In this document: positions 45,953 through 57,048 of the stretch, piece by piece
How positions within the stretch are numbered: the stretch's first letter is position 1
How the letters are laid out: each line of letters begins with the position of its first letter
Assembly (NCBI RefSeq): GCF_000685015.1
Contig: NZ_BAYA01000009.1
Span: 186,001 to 250,000, forward strand
Origin: Paraburkholderia bannensis NBRC 103871
GTDB lineage: Bacteria; Pseudomonadota; Gammaproteobacteria; Burkholderiales; Burkholderiaceae
Reading direction: 5' to 3'
Length of the DNA: 64,000 nt
Notes under the pieces: generated by a model
The model's database searches: none
The model's input: only the letters and a program-made list of their open reading frames with translations
What the model was told of the DNA's origin: nothing
Translations under genes and position numbers: made by a program

Positions 45953-47440
45953 TCAGAAACGCGTCTCGCGCGCCGAACGCAGGAAGTTGTCGAGCAGCGG
46001 CGTGCAGTCGAGCAGTTCGGGGCCGCCCGCGCGATGGAACTCCGGGTGCCACTGCACGCCGACGACAAACGGCGCACGCCGGTAGCGCACGGCTTCGATC
46101 AGCCCATCGCCTGCCGACACCGCCTCGACCGTCAGATCGCGGCCAAGCGTCTTGACCGCCTGGTGGTGGATCGAGTTGACGATGGCCTCGCGCCGGCCCG
46201 GAAACATGCTGGCGAGCGACGAGCCTTCCGGGAACGTGATGGCATGGCGATGCTGGTCGTAATGCTCGCTAACGTGCACGCCGGCCGTCGGCACATCGGT
46301 GGCGATGTCCTGATACAGCGAGCCGCCGAACGCGACATTGATGAGCTGGCAACCGCGGCACACGCCGAGCACCGGCTTGCCCGATTCGACGAATTCATGC
46401 AGCAGTTCCAGTTCGTACATGTCGCGCACGCGGTCGCCGGGCCATTCGGGGCGCGGCGCGACTTCCGCGTAGGTTTGCGGCGAGACATCGGCGCCGCCTT
46501 GCAGCAGCAGTCCGTCGAGATGCTTCGCGTAGTCGCGCAGGCGGATATTGCTCGGATGCAGCATGCCTTGATGGCCGACCGTCGGGATCATGAAGACGAT
46601 CACGTCGCGCGACATGACCCAGTGCGCGATCGATTCCTCAAGATACTGAAGCGTCTTGCCGCGCAAGCCCTGGGCGCCGGGCTCGGGGTGAAAGATGCGC
46701 GCCGATACACCGATACGCAATGTGCGTTGCGTGATGCGCTGGCCCGCACGGTCGAACAACTGACGCGCACGCGCCGCGACGATGCGACCGAACACCGACC
46801 ACGCCGAATCGCTCGGACGCAGGTAGCGCGGCGATTCGGGCGGCAAGGCACCCGGCGGCGGCGGATTCTGCGCGCTGAAGTCGGGGGCCTGGCCAAAGCC
46901 CGCGGGCGCTGCACCCGCTCGTGGCGCAGCGGCTTCAGTGGCGGTGGGTTTCGCTGTGCCTGGCGTGGGCGCGGGCACTTCGCGATCGGCGGCAGCAGCG
47001 ACTTCGATCGGCACCTGCGGCTTGCCTGCGCCCGTCGCGGCCGCCCTGGCGGCGGCTTCCGCGGCTTGTCGCGCCACCGCCCGCTCGGCTTCCTCGCGGG
47101 CCTGGGCGGCTTCGCCAGCGGCCTCAGACACGGTGGAGGCAGAAGCCGCTGCCTGGGCCGTCGGCGGTTCCTCGTCGGTGCCGCCGCCGGAGCTGTCGGC
47201 GCCTGCCGCATCGGGCGTGATCGTCGATGCGCTCTCAGGCGAATCAGTCGATGCGCGTTGTGCGGCCTCGCCGGAACCGGGCGTCTGGGCGGCAGCCTGG
47301 GGAGATGCAGAAGAAGCGGAAGGAGAAGGTGAAGCGGCGCCGGAATCCGTGGAACGGTTGGGATCGGTGGATCCGGTGGATCCGGCGGGACGGCCTGCGC
47401 CGTCGGGAACCTCTGGGCGGTCGGTCTTGTTGTCGCTCAT
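45953..47440 (-). CDS. Class I glutamine amidotransferase / gamma-glutamyl-GABA hydrolase-like (PuuD, peptidase C26) with long disordered N-terminus
   Basis: This is a 495-residue protein. Residues ~1-210 are Ser/Thr/Ala/Pro/Glu-rich low complexity with a charged Ala-Glu helix (AAQAREEAERAVARQAAEAA). The catalytic domain is ~240-495: GVSARIFHPEP, DGLLLQGGADVSPQTYAE, nucleophile Cys361 (PVLGVCRGCQLINVAFGG) and His465/Glu467 (GVQWHPEFHRAGG), all intact. PuuD-type enzymes hydrolyse gamma-glutamyl-GABA in putrescine degradation; no other puu gene is adjacent, so the substrate is open. Typical PuuD is ~250 residues; the N-terminal extension doubles it. The start at 47440 is the only one that keeps the full extension; a shorter internal start cannot be excluded. 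Confidence 0.85.
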   Translation of the reverse strand: MSDNKTDRPEVPDGAGRPAGSTGSTDPNRSTDSGAASPSPSASSASPQAAAQTPGSGEAAQRASTDSPESASTITPDAAGADSSGGGTDEEPPTAQAAASASTVSEAAGEAAQAREEAERAVARQAAEAAARAAATGAGKPQVPIEVAAAADREVPAPTPGTAKPTATEAAAPRAGAAPAGFGQAPDFSAQNPPPPGALPPESPRYLRPSDSAWSVFGRIVAARARQLFDRAGQRITQRTLRIGVSARIFHPEPGAQGLRGKTLQYLEESIAHWVMSRDVIVFMIPTVGHQGMLHPSNIRLRDYAKHLDGLLLQGGADVSPQTYAEVAPRPEWPGDRVRDMYELELLHEFVESGKPVLGVCRGCQLINVAFGGSLYQDIATDVPTAGVHVSEHYDQHRHAITFPEGSSLASMFPGRREAIVNSIHHQAVKTLGRDLTVEAVSAGDGLIEAVRYRRAPFVVGVQWHPEFHRAGGPELLDCTPLLDNFLRSARETRF

Positions 47441-47609
47441 GACGTGGGGTCGGGGCGCGCTACATCGTTGCAGGGCGCAAACGGATGAACAGGGTTTCGA
47501 TTATGCGTCCCACCGCATCACGCCGCCACCCATTTGCACAATTGCTCACATTCCGTCACATTGGCCGCGCTCGTCATCCTGTCCAGCCTTTGCTGCCCCC
47601 GCCGTTCTC

Positions 47610-49379
47610 CTAGTGCGTGTCCTGGCGCTCGTCGAAAGTCTCGCGCAACGCAATCTGCATGCTCGCGTGGATCTTCACGCACCAACGCCAGAACAGCATC
47701 GTCAGCAACGCCGCGCACACCAGCACGCCGATCAGAAAGCCCGTCGGCGGCAGGATCGTGCCCGACAGCGCGGCCACCAGCACGAACACACCGATCATCG
47801 ATATGGCCGGCACCAGCTCGGCGATGGCGTGGCGCAGCGCGCGCGTGAAGCGTCCGGCCTTCTCGGGCTGCACGCTGACCTCGGCCAGCAGCAACGCGAG
47901 CGACTGGGTCTTGCGCCACACGGCCACGAGGAACGGCATGGCCAGCAACAGCGCGACGCTCCACAGCACCACCCGCTGGATGCGCTCGTCGGGCACCCAG
48001 CTGGCAATAGCCGGCGACGCATAGCGCGCGCCATACGACATGCCGATAAAGATTGCCGACACCAGCGCCAGATTCAGCGCGATCTGCAGCACGATGCGCC
48101 GCGTGAGCGAAAACAGCGTCGGGCCGCCCTCGCCCTGCGAACGCGGCATCAGGCAGCGCAACCACTGGCTATACATGCCGAACACGTTGGACACGGCGGG
48201 CGGCATGGCGCGCGCGAGGCGCTGCGAGAGCGGATCGGCCACGCGGATCAGATACGGCGTGGTGAGCGTCGTGATGGCCGACACCGTCACGGCGATCGGA
48301 TACAGGAAACCGCTCGTCACTTTCAGCGTGAGCCCGAGCGACGCGATGATGAACGAGAACTCGCCGATCTGCGACACCGTCATGCCGACGCGCATCGCCG
48401 TGCGGCCGTCGCGCCCCGCGAGGAAAGTGCCCAGACCGCACGACACCAGCTTGCCGAACACGACAGCCAGCGAGATCACGGCGATCGGCCAGGCGTAGTC
48501 GACCAGTACGAGCGGGTTGAGCATCAGCCCGATGGTGACGAAGAAGATCGCCGAAAACGCATCGCGCAACGGCGCGACCAGATGCTCGATGCGCTCCAGG
48601 TGCCGCGACTCGGCCATCACCGCGCCGATCAGGAACGCGCCCAGCGCGATCGAGTAGTCGAGCTTGACGACCAGCAGGCAGAACGCGAAGCAGAACCCGA
48701 GCACCGACACCAGCAGCATCTCGTCGCTGCCCACGCGCGCCACATAGCCGAGCACGCGCGGCACGATCAGGATGCCCGCCAGCAGCGAGACCGTCATGAA
48801 CAGCAGCAGCTTGCCGAGCGTGATGAGCGCGATGCCAGGCGAAAGCTCCCCCGTTTGCGCGATGCCGCCAAGCAGCACGAGCATCGCAATGCCCAGGATG
48901 TCCTCGACGATCAGGATGCCGAACACGAGCTGCGCGAACGGTTCGCGCTTGACGCCCAGATCCGCGAGCGCCTTGACGATGATGGTGGTCGAGGAGATCG
49001 CCAGGATCGCGCCGAGAAACAGCGAATCCATCGCGGCCCAGCCAAACGCGCGGCCAATTTCATAGCCCAGCCACAGCATCACGACGATCTCGGAAATCGC
49101 CGCGACGATGGCCGTTGCGCCCACCTGGAACAGCTTGCGCAGACTGAACTCCAGCCCGAGCGAAAACATCAGGAACACGACGCCTAGCTCGCCCATCGTC
49201 TGGATGGTCTGCTCGTCGTGGATCAGCTGGAACGGCGGCGTATAGGGCCCGATGATCACGCCTGCCGCGATATAGCCAAGCACCACCGGCTGTTTCAGGC
49301 GATGGAACAGTACGGTGACGATCCCGGCGATCGCCATGACGACTGCCAGATCCTGAATAAAGCCGATTCCCTGGTGCAT
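47610..49379 (-). CDS. Cation:proton antiporter, CPA2 family (KefB/YbaL-like, no RCK domain)
   Basis: This 589-residue membrane protein has twelve or more hydrophobic segments. The CPA2 core is seen in GYIAAGVIIGPYTPPF, LGVVFLMFSLGLEFSLRKL, AISSTTIIVKALADLG, LVFGILIVEDILGIAM (the E-D pair of the ion-binding helix) and MTVSQIGEFSFIIASLGL. The C-terminal ~170 residues are hydrophobic, with several more membrane helices (LQIALNLALVSAIFIGM, ISMIGVFVLVAALSGTI), rather than the cytoplasmic TrkA-N domain found in KefB/KefC. It exchanges K+ or Na+ for H+. Monocistronic; divergent from the amidase gene. Confidence 0.88.
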   Translation of the reverse strand: MHQGIGFIQDLAVVMAIAGIVTVLFHRLKQPVVLGYIAAGVIIGPYTPPFQLIHDEQTIQTMGELGVVFLMFSLGLEFSLRKLFQVGATAIVAAISEIVVMLWLGYEIGRAFGWAAMDSLFLGAILAISSTTIIVKALADLGVKREPFAQLVFGILIVEDILGIAMLVLLGGIAQTGELSPGIALITLGKLLLFMTVSLLAGILIVPRVLGYVARVGSDEMLLVSVLGFCFAFCLLVVKLDYSIALGAFLIGAVMAESRHLERIEHLVAPLRDAFSAIFFVTIGLMLNPLVLVDYAWPIAVISLAVVFGKLVSCGLGTFLAGRDGRTAMRVGMTVSQIGEFSFIIASLGLTLKVTSGFLYPIAVTVSAITTLTTPYLIRVADPLSQRLARAMPPAVSNVFGMYSQWLRCLMPRSQGEGGPTLFSLTRRIVLQIALNLALVSAIFIGMSYGARYASPAIASWVPDERIQRVVLWSVALLLAMPFLVAVWRKTQSLALLLAEVSVQPEKAGRFTRALRHAIAELVPAISMIGVFVLVAALSGTILPPTGFLIGVLVCAALLTMLFWRWCVKIHASMQIALRETFDERQDTH

Positions 49380-49581
49380 AAGCTCAAATCCTTACAAAAT
49401 GCTATCGAATAGCTGAATGTTACCCGATGATCCGGCTGCGCCAAATCGTCCGCGCAACAAAAATCCAGCGTTCTACAATGATGTGTCCCTTGCGGTGCGT
49501 CATGCGCGGATCACGATGCTGTCCGCCGCCGCCGCGCGCCGCCGCCCGAGTTCAACGAACCGCCTTCCGTGCCCCGCTGCC

Positions 49582-50967
49582 ATGACCTCTAGCGCCACCT
49601 CCCCTGCTTTCCCTCCGCTCGCCCAACTGGCCGCCGATCTGGCCGCGGGTCGCACCACCAGCCGCGCGCTCGCCGAAGCCGCGCTCGAACGCATCGCCGA
49701 TCCGGCGGGCCAGGGCGCGACGGTCTTCACGCACGTCGACGCCGCTCGCGTGCGCGCCGCCGCTGACGCACACGACCGCCTGCGCGCCTCGGGCACGGTG
49801 CTGTCGCCGCTCGCGGGCATTCCGGTGTCGATCAAGGATCTCTTCGATGTCGAAGGCGAAGTCACGCGCGCAGGTTCTACGGCGCTAGCCAACGCCGCGC
49901 CCGCCAGCGCGGACGCCCCGGCCGTCGCACGCCTGCGCCAGGCGGGCGCGGTGCTGGTCGGGCGCACCAACATGAGCGAATTCGCGTTTTCGGGGCTTGG
50001 CCTGAATCCGCACTACGGCACGCCGCTCTCGCCGTGGCAGCGCGATGTGAAGGGCGACCAGCGTGTCGCGGGCGGCTCGTCGTCGGGTGCGGCGGCCTCG
50101 GTCGCGGACGGCATGGCCGCCATCGCGCTCGGCACCGACACCGGCGGCTCGATCCGCATTCCCGCCGCGTTCTGCGGCCTGACCGGCTTCAAGCCCACCG
50201 CCGCGCGCATCCCGAAGGCGGGCGGCGTGCCGCTCTCGCCGACGCTCGACTCGTTCGGCCCGATCGGCAACAGCGTGGCCTGCTGCGCGCTCGCCGACCG
50301 CATCCTCGCGGGCCTCGCGCCGCACGTGCCGGCCGCGCGTCATCTGGAAGGCGTGCGCATCGGCGTGCTGACGAACTTCGTGACCGACGGCGTAGAGGCC
50401 GAAGTCGCCGACACCATCGACACCGCGCTCAAGCATCTCGACGCGGCAGGCGCGATCGTCAACGACGTGCGGTTTTCGGCGTTCGAGCGTTTCGGCGAGA
50501 TCAACCGCATCGGCTTTGCGTCGATGGAGGCTTACGCGTGGCATCGCGCGTTGATCGCCCAGCATCGCGATCAATACGATCCGCGCGTGCTCATGCGCAT
50601 CCTCAAGGGCGAGCCCGCCAGCGCCGCCGATTATCTCGACCTGGTCGCCGCGCGCGCCGCCGTGATGGAGGAGGCGCAGGCCGCGCTGTGGTCGCGTTTT
50701 GACGTCGTGATCGCGCCGACGGTGCCGATCGCGCCGCCCGCCGTCGCCCCGCTCGCCGCCGATGACGACGTGTTCGCACGCACCAATGCGCTCGTGCTGC
50801 GCAATCCCAGCGCCTTCAACTTCCTCGACGCGTGCGCGCTCTCGCTGCCGGTGCACCGCCACGGGGCCGCGCCGGTCGGACTGATGCTCGCCGCCGCGCC
50901 TTACGCCGACGACGCGCTGCTCGCAATCGGGCGCGGCGTCGAAGCCGTGCTGGCCCCGCTGCGCTGA
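49582..50967 (+). CDS. Amidase (amidase-signature family)
   Basis: This 461-residue protein from ATG 49582 starts MTSSATSPAFPPLAQLAADL. The catalytic triad of the amidase signature is present: Lys85 (PVSIKDLFDV), the Ser-rich GGSSSGAAAS (residues 164-173) holding the cis-Ser, and the nucleophile Ser190 (GTDTGGSIRIPAAFCG). It hydrolyses a carboxamide to acid and ammonia; the substrate is unknown. It is not GatA: the window has no gatB/gatC, and the sequence resembles stand-alone amidases. Further ATGs upstream in frame (49516 and earlier) would add an Arg/Ala-rich extension and were not chosen. Confidence 0.88.
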   Translation: MTSSATSPAFPPLAQLAADLAAGRTTSRALAEAALERIADPAGQGATVFTHVDAARVRAAADAHDRLRASGTVLSPLAGIPVSIKDLFDVEGEVTRAGSTALANAAPASADAPAVARLRQAGAVLVGRTNMSEFAFSGLGLNPHYGTPLSPWQRDVKGDQRVAGGSSSGAAASVADGMAAIALGTDTGGSIRIPAAFCGLTGFKPTAARIPKAGGVPLSPTLDSFGPIGNSVACCALADRILAGLAPHVPAARHLEGVRIGVLTNFVTDGVEAEVADTIDTALKHLDAAGAIVNDVRFSAFERFGEINRIGFASMEAYAWHRALIAQHRDQYDPRVLMRILKGEPASAADYLDLVAARAAVMEEAQAALWSRFDVVIAPTVPIAPPAVAPLAADDDVFARTNALVLRNPSAFNFLDACALSLPVHRHGAAPVGLMLAAAPYADDALLAIGRGVEAVLAPLR

Positions 50968-51141
50968 GCCGCTGGATTGCTGGAAAACGCCGCGCGCGAA
51001 GCCCGGTGAGCCGCGAGTCAGCCCGCCGCGCGCCTGTGCGCTTGCTCGCGGCGGCCGGCCTTCGCGCTAGAATCCCGTCACGCCGTTGTAGCCGGTGTCC
51101 GCGCGCACCGCTGCGCCTCCAACCCGAAAAAAACGAACCAC

Positions 51142-51672
51142 ATGAACGACGATAACGCGCTATTGCGCCGCGAACGCAGCCTGCTGGTACTGCTCGGCAT
51201 CATCTGTCTCGCGCTGCTGGCCGGCGCACTCTATATGCAGTACGCCGAGCACCAGGATCCGTGCCCGCTGTGCATCCTGACGCGCTATTTCTTCATCCTG
51301 ATCGCCGTTTTCGCGTTTCTGGGCGCGCGCTTCACAAGCTGGCGCGGCGTGCGCGCGCTCGAAGGGCTGATCGTGATTTCGGCGGTCGGCGGCATCGTCG
51401 CCTCGGCGAAGCTCGCCTGGGTGCAGGCGTTCCCGAGCTTCAGTTGCGGCTTCGACACGCTGCAGCCGATCGTCGACGCCCTGCCGCCCGCACACTGGCT
51501 ACCCGGCGTCTTCAAGGTGCAGGGACTGTGCGAAACCACCTACCCGCCGATTCTCGGCCTGACGCTGCCGATCTGGTCAGTGGTGGCATTTGTCGTCGTG
51601 TTTGTCGCGGTGCTCATGAGCCTGTGGCGCAACCGCCGCCGCCAGGTGTCGTGGCCCGGCATCCGCCGTTAA
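51142..51672 (+). CDS. dsbB: Disulfide bond formation protein B
   Basis: This 176-residue inner-membrane protein has four hydrophobic helices. The first periplasmic loop contains the redox pair [13 protein letters not shown], the second the pair in [12 protein letters not shown] and [13 protein letters not shown]. It re-oxidises periplasmic DsbA and passes electrons to ubiquinone. A TAGAAT -10-like box (51068-51073) lies ~70 bases upstream of the ATG without a good -35. A GC-rich hairpin just past the stop (51691-51711) has only a weak T-run and is an uncertain terminator. Confidence 0.94.
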   Translation: MNDDNALLRRERSLLVLLGIICLALLAGALYMQYAEHQDPCPLCILTRYFFILIAVFAFLGARFTSWRGVRALEGLIVISAVGGIVASAKLAWVQAFPSFSCGFDTLQPIVDALPPAHWLPGVFKVQGLCETTYPPILGLTLPIWSVVAFVVVFVAVLMSLWRNRRRQVSWPGIRR

Positions 51673-52141
51673 GCGCTACGCCTCTCTCACGCCGCCCCGT
51701 TCGCGGGCGGCACGCCTTTCCCCGTGTTCCTGTAGCCTTTTTCTCTCTAAAGGGGCGGAACATTCATCATCCGGTCATGGGCGCCGTCACATAACCCGCA
51801 TTATTCGCAGGGAATAGTTTCCTGGCGCTGTCAGTGTTACATTCGCAACTGGATGGCGATCTACGTGCGCGAGGCCGGTTTTGGCCCGGCCCTTGCTCCC
51901 CTGCGTAACGCGCGCCTGATCCGCAATGTCTCCTGGGTTTCACATGACAACGCAAACCATCCGAAACGTCCCCCGTGGCGCCGTGCATGAAGTTCATGAC
52001 GCGCCCTTCGCAAGCCGCCAGCGCGCCGTGTCTGCGCTCGCGCACGTCCCGACTCTTTTCGTCCTCGACCAGCGCGTGCGTCTTGCGTGCCGCGTTGCGA
52101 GCGAATGCGCCGCGTTGGCCGCAGCGTAGGAGCACCGCCCG
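51673..52141. other. 469-base region between dsbB and xdhC, with a possible remnant gene
   Basis: No full gene. It holds the hairpin after dsbB (51691-51711) and a short open frame at 51944-52129 described separately. In related genomes xdhA and xdhB often precede xdhC, and they are absent here. Confidence 0.5.
51944..52129 (+). pseudogene. Possible 61-residue remnant: XdhA-like N-terminus followed by unrelated sequence
   Basis: The frame begins MTTQTIRNVPRGAVHEVHDAP, which from memory resembles the start of XdhA (xanthine dehydrogenase small subunit: IRF..RG.V.EV..AP). It then continues into RQRAVSALAHVPTLFVLDQ with no recognisable [2Fe-2S] cysteine motif, and stops 12 bases before the xdhC ATG. 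Third codon positions are mostly G/C. It may be a scar left after deletion of xdhAB, or a chance frame or small leader gene. Low confidence. Confidence 0.3.
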
Positions 52142-54348
<2,207 letters not shown>

Positions 54349-54534
54349 CACGCGCAGGACGTTTTCAGCCGGGCAGTTCCCCCTCAAAGGCCCCGCGCAC
54401 CTGCGCCGGGCCGGGGGAGCGCTCGCGCCCAATTTTTTGCGCGCCGCATTTTCAGGAGCGGCGCGTGCAGCGCGCGCCAGCCATGAAGCGCGCACGGCGC
54501 CTGCATACCTGAAATTTACGGAGACGAAGTTCCC

Positions 54535-55836
54535 ATGACTCAATCGGTTTTTCGCGCACAACTCCTGACCTTCACCGGCGACCCCGCGCAGTCGCCCGAC
54601 GCAGCCCAGTTCCACGAGGACGGCGTCGTGATCGTCGAGGACGGCCAGGTTGCCGCGTCCGGCGCGTGGTCGGCGCTCAAGGAGCGCGTGAGCGATGGCG
54701 CGCAGGTGCACGACATGCGCGACAAGCTGATCGTGCCGGGCTTCATCGACACGCACATCCACTATCCGCAGACCGACATGATCGCGTCGCCCGCGCCGGG
54801 CCTGCTGCCGTGGCTGGACACCTACACGTTCCCGACCGAACGCGGTTTCGAGAACGAGGCCATTGCACAGGACACGGCGCAATTCTTCGTCGACGAACTG
54901 CTCAAGAGCGGCACGACCACGGCGCTGGTCTACTGCACGGTGCACAAGCAGTCCGCCGATGCGCTCTTCACGGCCAGCGAGGCGAAGAACCTGCGCATGG
55001 TCGCGGGCAAGGTGCTCATGGATCGCCACTGCCCCGAGTTTCTGCGCGACACGCCGCAGACCGGCTACGACGACAGCGCCGAGCTGATCGGCCGCTGGCA
55101 CAACAAGGGTCGCCAGATGTACGCGCTCACGCCGCGTTTCGCGCCGACCTCGACCGAGGCGCAGCTCGAAGCGTGCGAAGCGCTCGCGAAGGCGCATGGC
55201 GACATCTTTATCCAGAGCCACGTCGCGGAAAATCTCGACGAGGTGAAGTGGGTCAAGGAACTGTTCCCGCGCCAGCGCAGCTATCTGGACGTCTACGATC
55301 GTTACGGACTCCTGCGTCGCCGCGCGGTGTACGGCCACTGCATCTGGCTCGACGACGAAGACCGCCAGCGTATGGCCGAAACCGGCGCGGTCGCGGCGCA
55401 CTGCCCGACGTCGAACCTGTTCCTCGGCAGCGGCCTGTTCGACTTCGACAAGGCCAATGAGTCGCAGATGCCCGTGACGCTGGCAACCGACGTCGGCGGC
55501 GGCACGTCGTTCTCGATGCTGCAGACGATGAACGAAGCGCACAAGGTCGCGCGCATGGGCGGCCATCATCTGACGGCCACGCGCATGTTCTGGCTCGCCA
55601 CGGCAGGCGCCGCGCAAGCGCTCGATCTCGCCGACAAGATCGGCACGCTCGCACCGCAATCGGAAGCCGACTTCGTCGTGCTCGACCCGAAGGCCACGCC
55701 ACTGCTCGCGCGCCGCACCGCGCGCGCTGAATCGCTCGAAGAACTGCTGTTCGCGTTCGCGTTGCTCGGCGACGATCGCGCTGTGTTCGAAACCTATGCG
55801 GCAGGCGCACGTGTGCATAGCCGCGAAAGCGCATAA
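54535..55836 (+). CDS. guaD: Guanine deaminase
   Basis: This 433-residue amidohydrolase starts MTQSVFRAQLLTFTGDPAQS with an ACGGAG site upstream. Zinc and substrate motifs: FIDTHIHYPQTDMIASPAPG, YALTPRFAPTST, IQSHVAENLDEV, YGHCIWLDDED, LATDVGGGTSFSMLQ. It hydrolyses guanine to xanthine and ammonia, feeding xanthine dehydrogenase; with the upstream deaminase it converges purine bases on hypoxanthine and xanthine. It is followed by a strong terminator. The 186 bases between the deaminase and guaD show no gene and may hold a separate promoter. Confidence 0.95.
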   Translation: MTQSVFRAQLLTFTGDPAQSPDAAQFHEDGVVIVEDGQVAASGAWSALKERVSDGAQVHDMRDKLIVPGFIDTHIHYPQTDMIASPAPGLLPWLDTYTFPTERGFENEAIAQDTAQFFVDELLKSGTTTALVYCTVHKQSADALFTASEAKNLRMVAGKVLMDRHCPEFLRDTPQTGYDDSAELIGRWHNKGRQMYALTPRFAPTSTEAQLEACEALAKAHGDIFIQSHVAENLDEVKWVKELFPRQRSYLDVYDRYGLLRRRAVYGHCIWLDDEDRQRMAETGAVAAHCPTSNLFLGSGLFDFDKANESQMPVTLATDVGGGTSFSMLQTMNEAHKVARMGGHHLTATRMFWLATAGAAQALDLADKIGTLAPQSEADFVVLDPKATPLLARRTARAESLEELLFAFALLGDDRAVFETYAAGARVHSRESA

Positions 55837-55890
55837 CGACGTGTAACGACGCGTCACGCCAAAAGGCGGGTCAAACGGCGGCCCAAAAGC

Positions 55891-55928
55891 AAAGCGCGCC
55901 GGACGCAAACGTCCGGCGCGCTTTTTTG
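55891..55928. terminator. Intrinsic terminator after guaD (bidirectional)
   Basis: A perfect 15-base stem (55891-55905 with 55910-55924) with loop CAAA, then TTTTTTG on the plus strand; a shorter T-run follows on the minus strand. Confidence 0.93.
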
Positions 55929-55942
55929 TTGCTGCTTGCAGC

Positions 55943-56632
55943 TTACTTCGCTACCGCTGGCGTATTGGCGGCTGCGGCAGGCGGCATGGCCGCGGCAGGA
56001 GCTTCGTTCGACGCCCCGCCGTTCTTGTCGACCGGCAGCTTCACCTGCGTGACCGTGCCGTTCTGCAGCGGGAAGTTGGCGAGCGCGCTGCGCACCAGAT
56101 AAGGCATCACGCGCACGAGCGAGGGATCGTCGCCCGAAGCGCGCGCGGAGACGTTATAGAGCTCCTTGCCCGACGCCTTGTCCGTGATGCGCACGGCGAG
56201 CACATGCGAATAAACCGGATAGCTCTGGTTCACATAGGCCGGGCCGTACGGCCCCCACGGGCCCCACGGATTGAACGGCCCCCAATACGGGCTCGGCCAG
56301 GGGTTGTAGAACACCGGCTGCGCGACCGTCACGGTATCCATGCGGCTGCCATAAGCCAGGCCGACGAGATAGTGCGCCTGCGGCTGCGGCACCTGGCGGA
56401 ACGCCTGGGTCGACAGGCCGTCGGCGACCAGGTTCTCGTAGGTCGATTGCTCGATGCTGTGTTCCTGATCGGGGTTGCGCGTAAACGCATAGGTGCGCGT
56501 GGCGTCGCTGCCGCCATCCCACGCGGAGAAAGCCGTCACCTGGCTCGTTACGTAGGTGGTGCAGCCGGAAAGCGTCACGGCGAGCGCGGCCAGCATCAGC
56601 AGGGCGCGGCGGGTCCATCGGTCGGGCATCAT
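55943..56632 (-). CDS. DUF4136 domain lipoprotein
   Basis: This protein has about 229 residues from ATG 56632 (an alternative Met, MQEKT, lies five codons upstream at 56647; GAGAAG favours 56632). Lipobox LTLSGCTT-type: the hydrophobic ALLMLAALAVTLSGC ends in the lipidated Cys. The mature part contains WDGGSDATRTYAFTRNPDQE, YLVGLAYGSRMDTV, an aromatic/Gly/Pro-rich loop (NPWPSPYWGPFNPWGPWGP), YSHVLAVRITDKASGKELYNV and an Ala/Pro tail. DUF4136 lipoproteins are widespread and uncharacterised. Convergent with guaD; upstream of pepN in divergent orientation. Confidence 0.85.
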   Translation of the reverse strand: MMPDRWTRRALLMLAALAVTLSGCTTYVTSQVTAFSAWDGGSDATRTYAFTRNPDQEHSIEQSTYENLVADGLSTQAFRQVPQPQAHYLVGLAYGSRMDTVTVAQPVFYNPWPSPYWGPFNPWGPWGPYGPAYVNQSYPVYSHVLAVRITDKASGKELYNVSARASGDDPSLVRVMPYLVRSALANFPLQNGTVTQVKLPVDKNGGASNEAPAAAMPPAAAANTPAVAK

Positions 56633-56647
56633 GGTCTTCTCTTGCAT

Positions 56648-57048
56648 TGTTGCCAGTGGTTGTGAAAGCGCAGTCGTGGGGGCCGCTCCTTCCGATACGA
56701 ATTTGCCGCAGCGTTTATTCCGTCGCGCGACCGTCGCTCAATTATTTTCTGGCGATTTTTCGCGGATTCTTCTGTAATCTTCGGCGCTCCGGACGGCTTC
56801 GCCAGCATGCGCGATGCAACGCGGCAGGCCCGATCATACTGACTCGCGCGGCGACGCGAAAGTTCGCGCCCCTCTGGATACCTTCCGATAGCTCCCGATC
56901 CCGCCCCGCAAGCGCGACCGCGCTCCGGACAAGCCGCCCGAGCCTTTGTACAATGGGACGACCTGCCGCCCGCAGCGCCGCACGCAGGCGGCCTCCAGGT
57001 TTAAACGACGCCCCGATCCGACGACCCGACTCTCCCCAGCACGAGACC
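56648..57048. other. 401-base intergenic region between DUF4136 lipoprotein and pepN
   Basis: No gene is supported. It contains an AT-richer patch at 56736-56790 that is likely promoter DNA for one or both divergent genes; no clear operator was recognised. Confidence 0.4.

Noticed and set aside
46938..49187. 749-residue plus-strand frame opposite the amidotransferase and antiporter genes
   Set aside because: His/Arg/Gln-rich antisense translation without any family feature.
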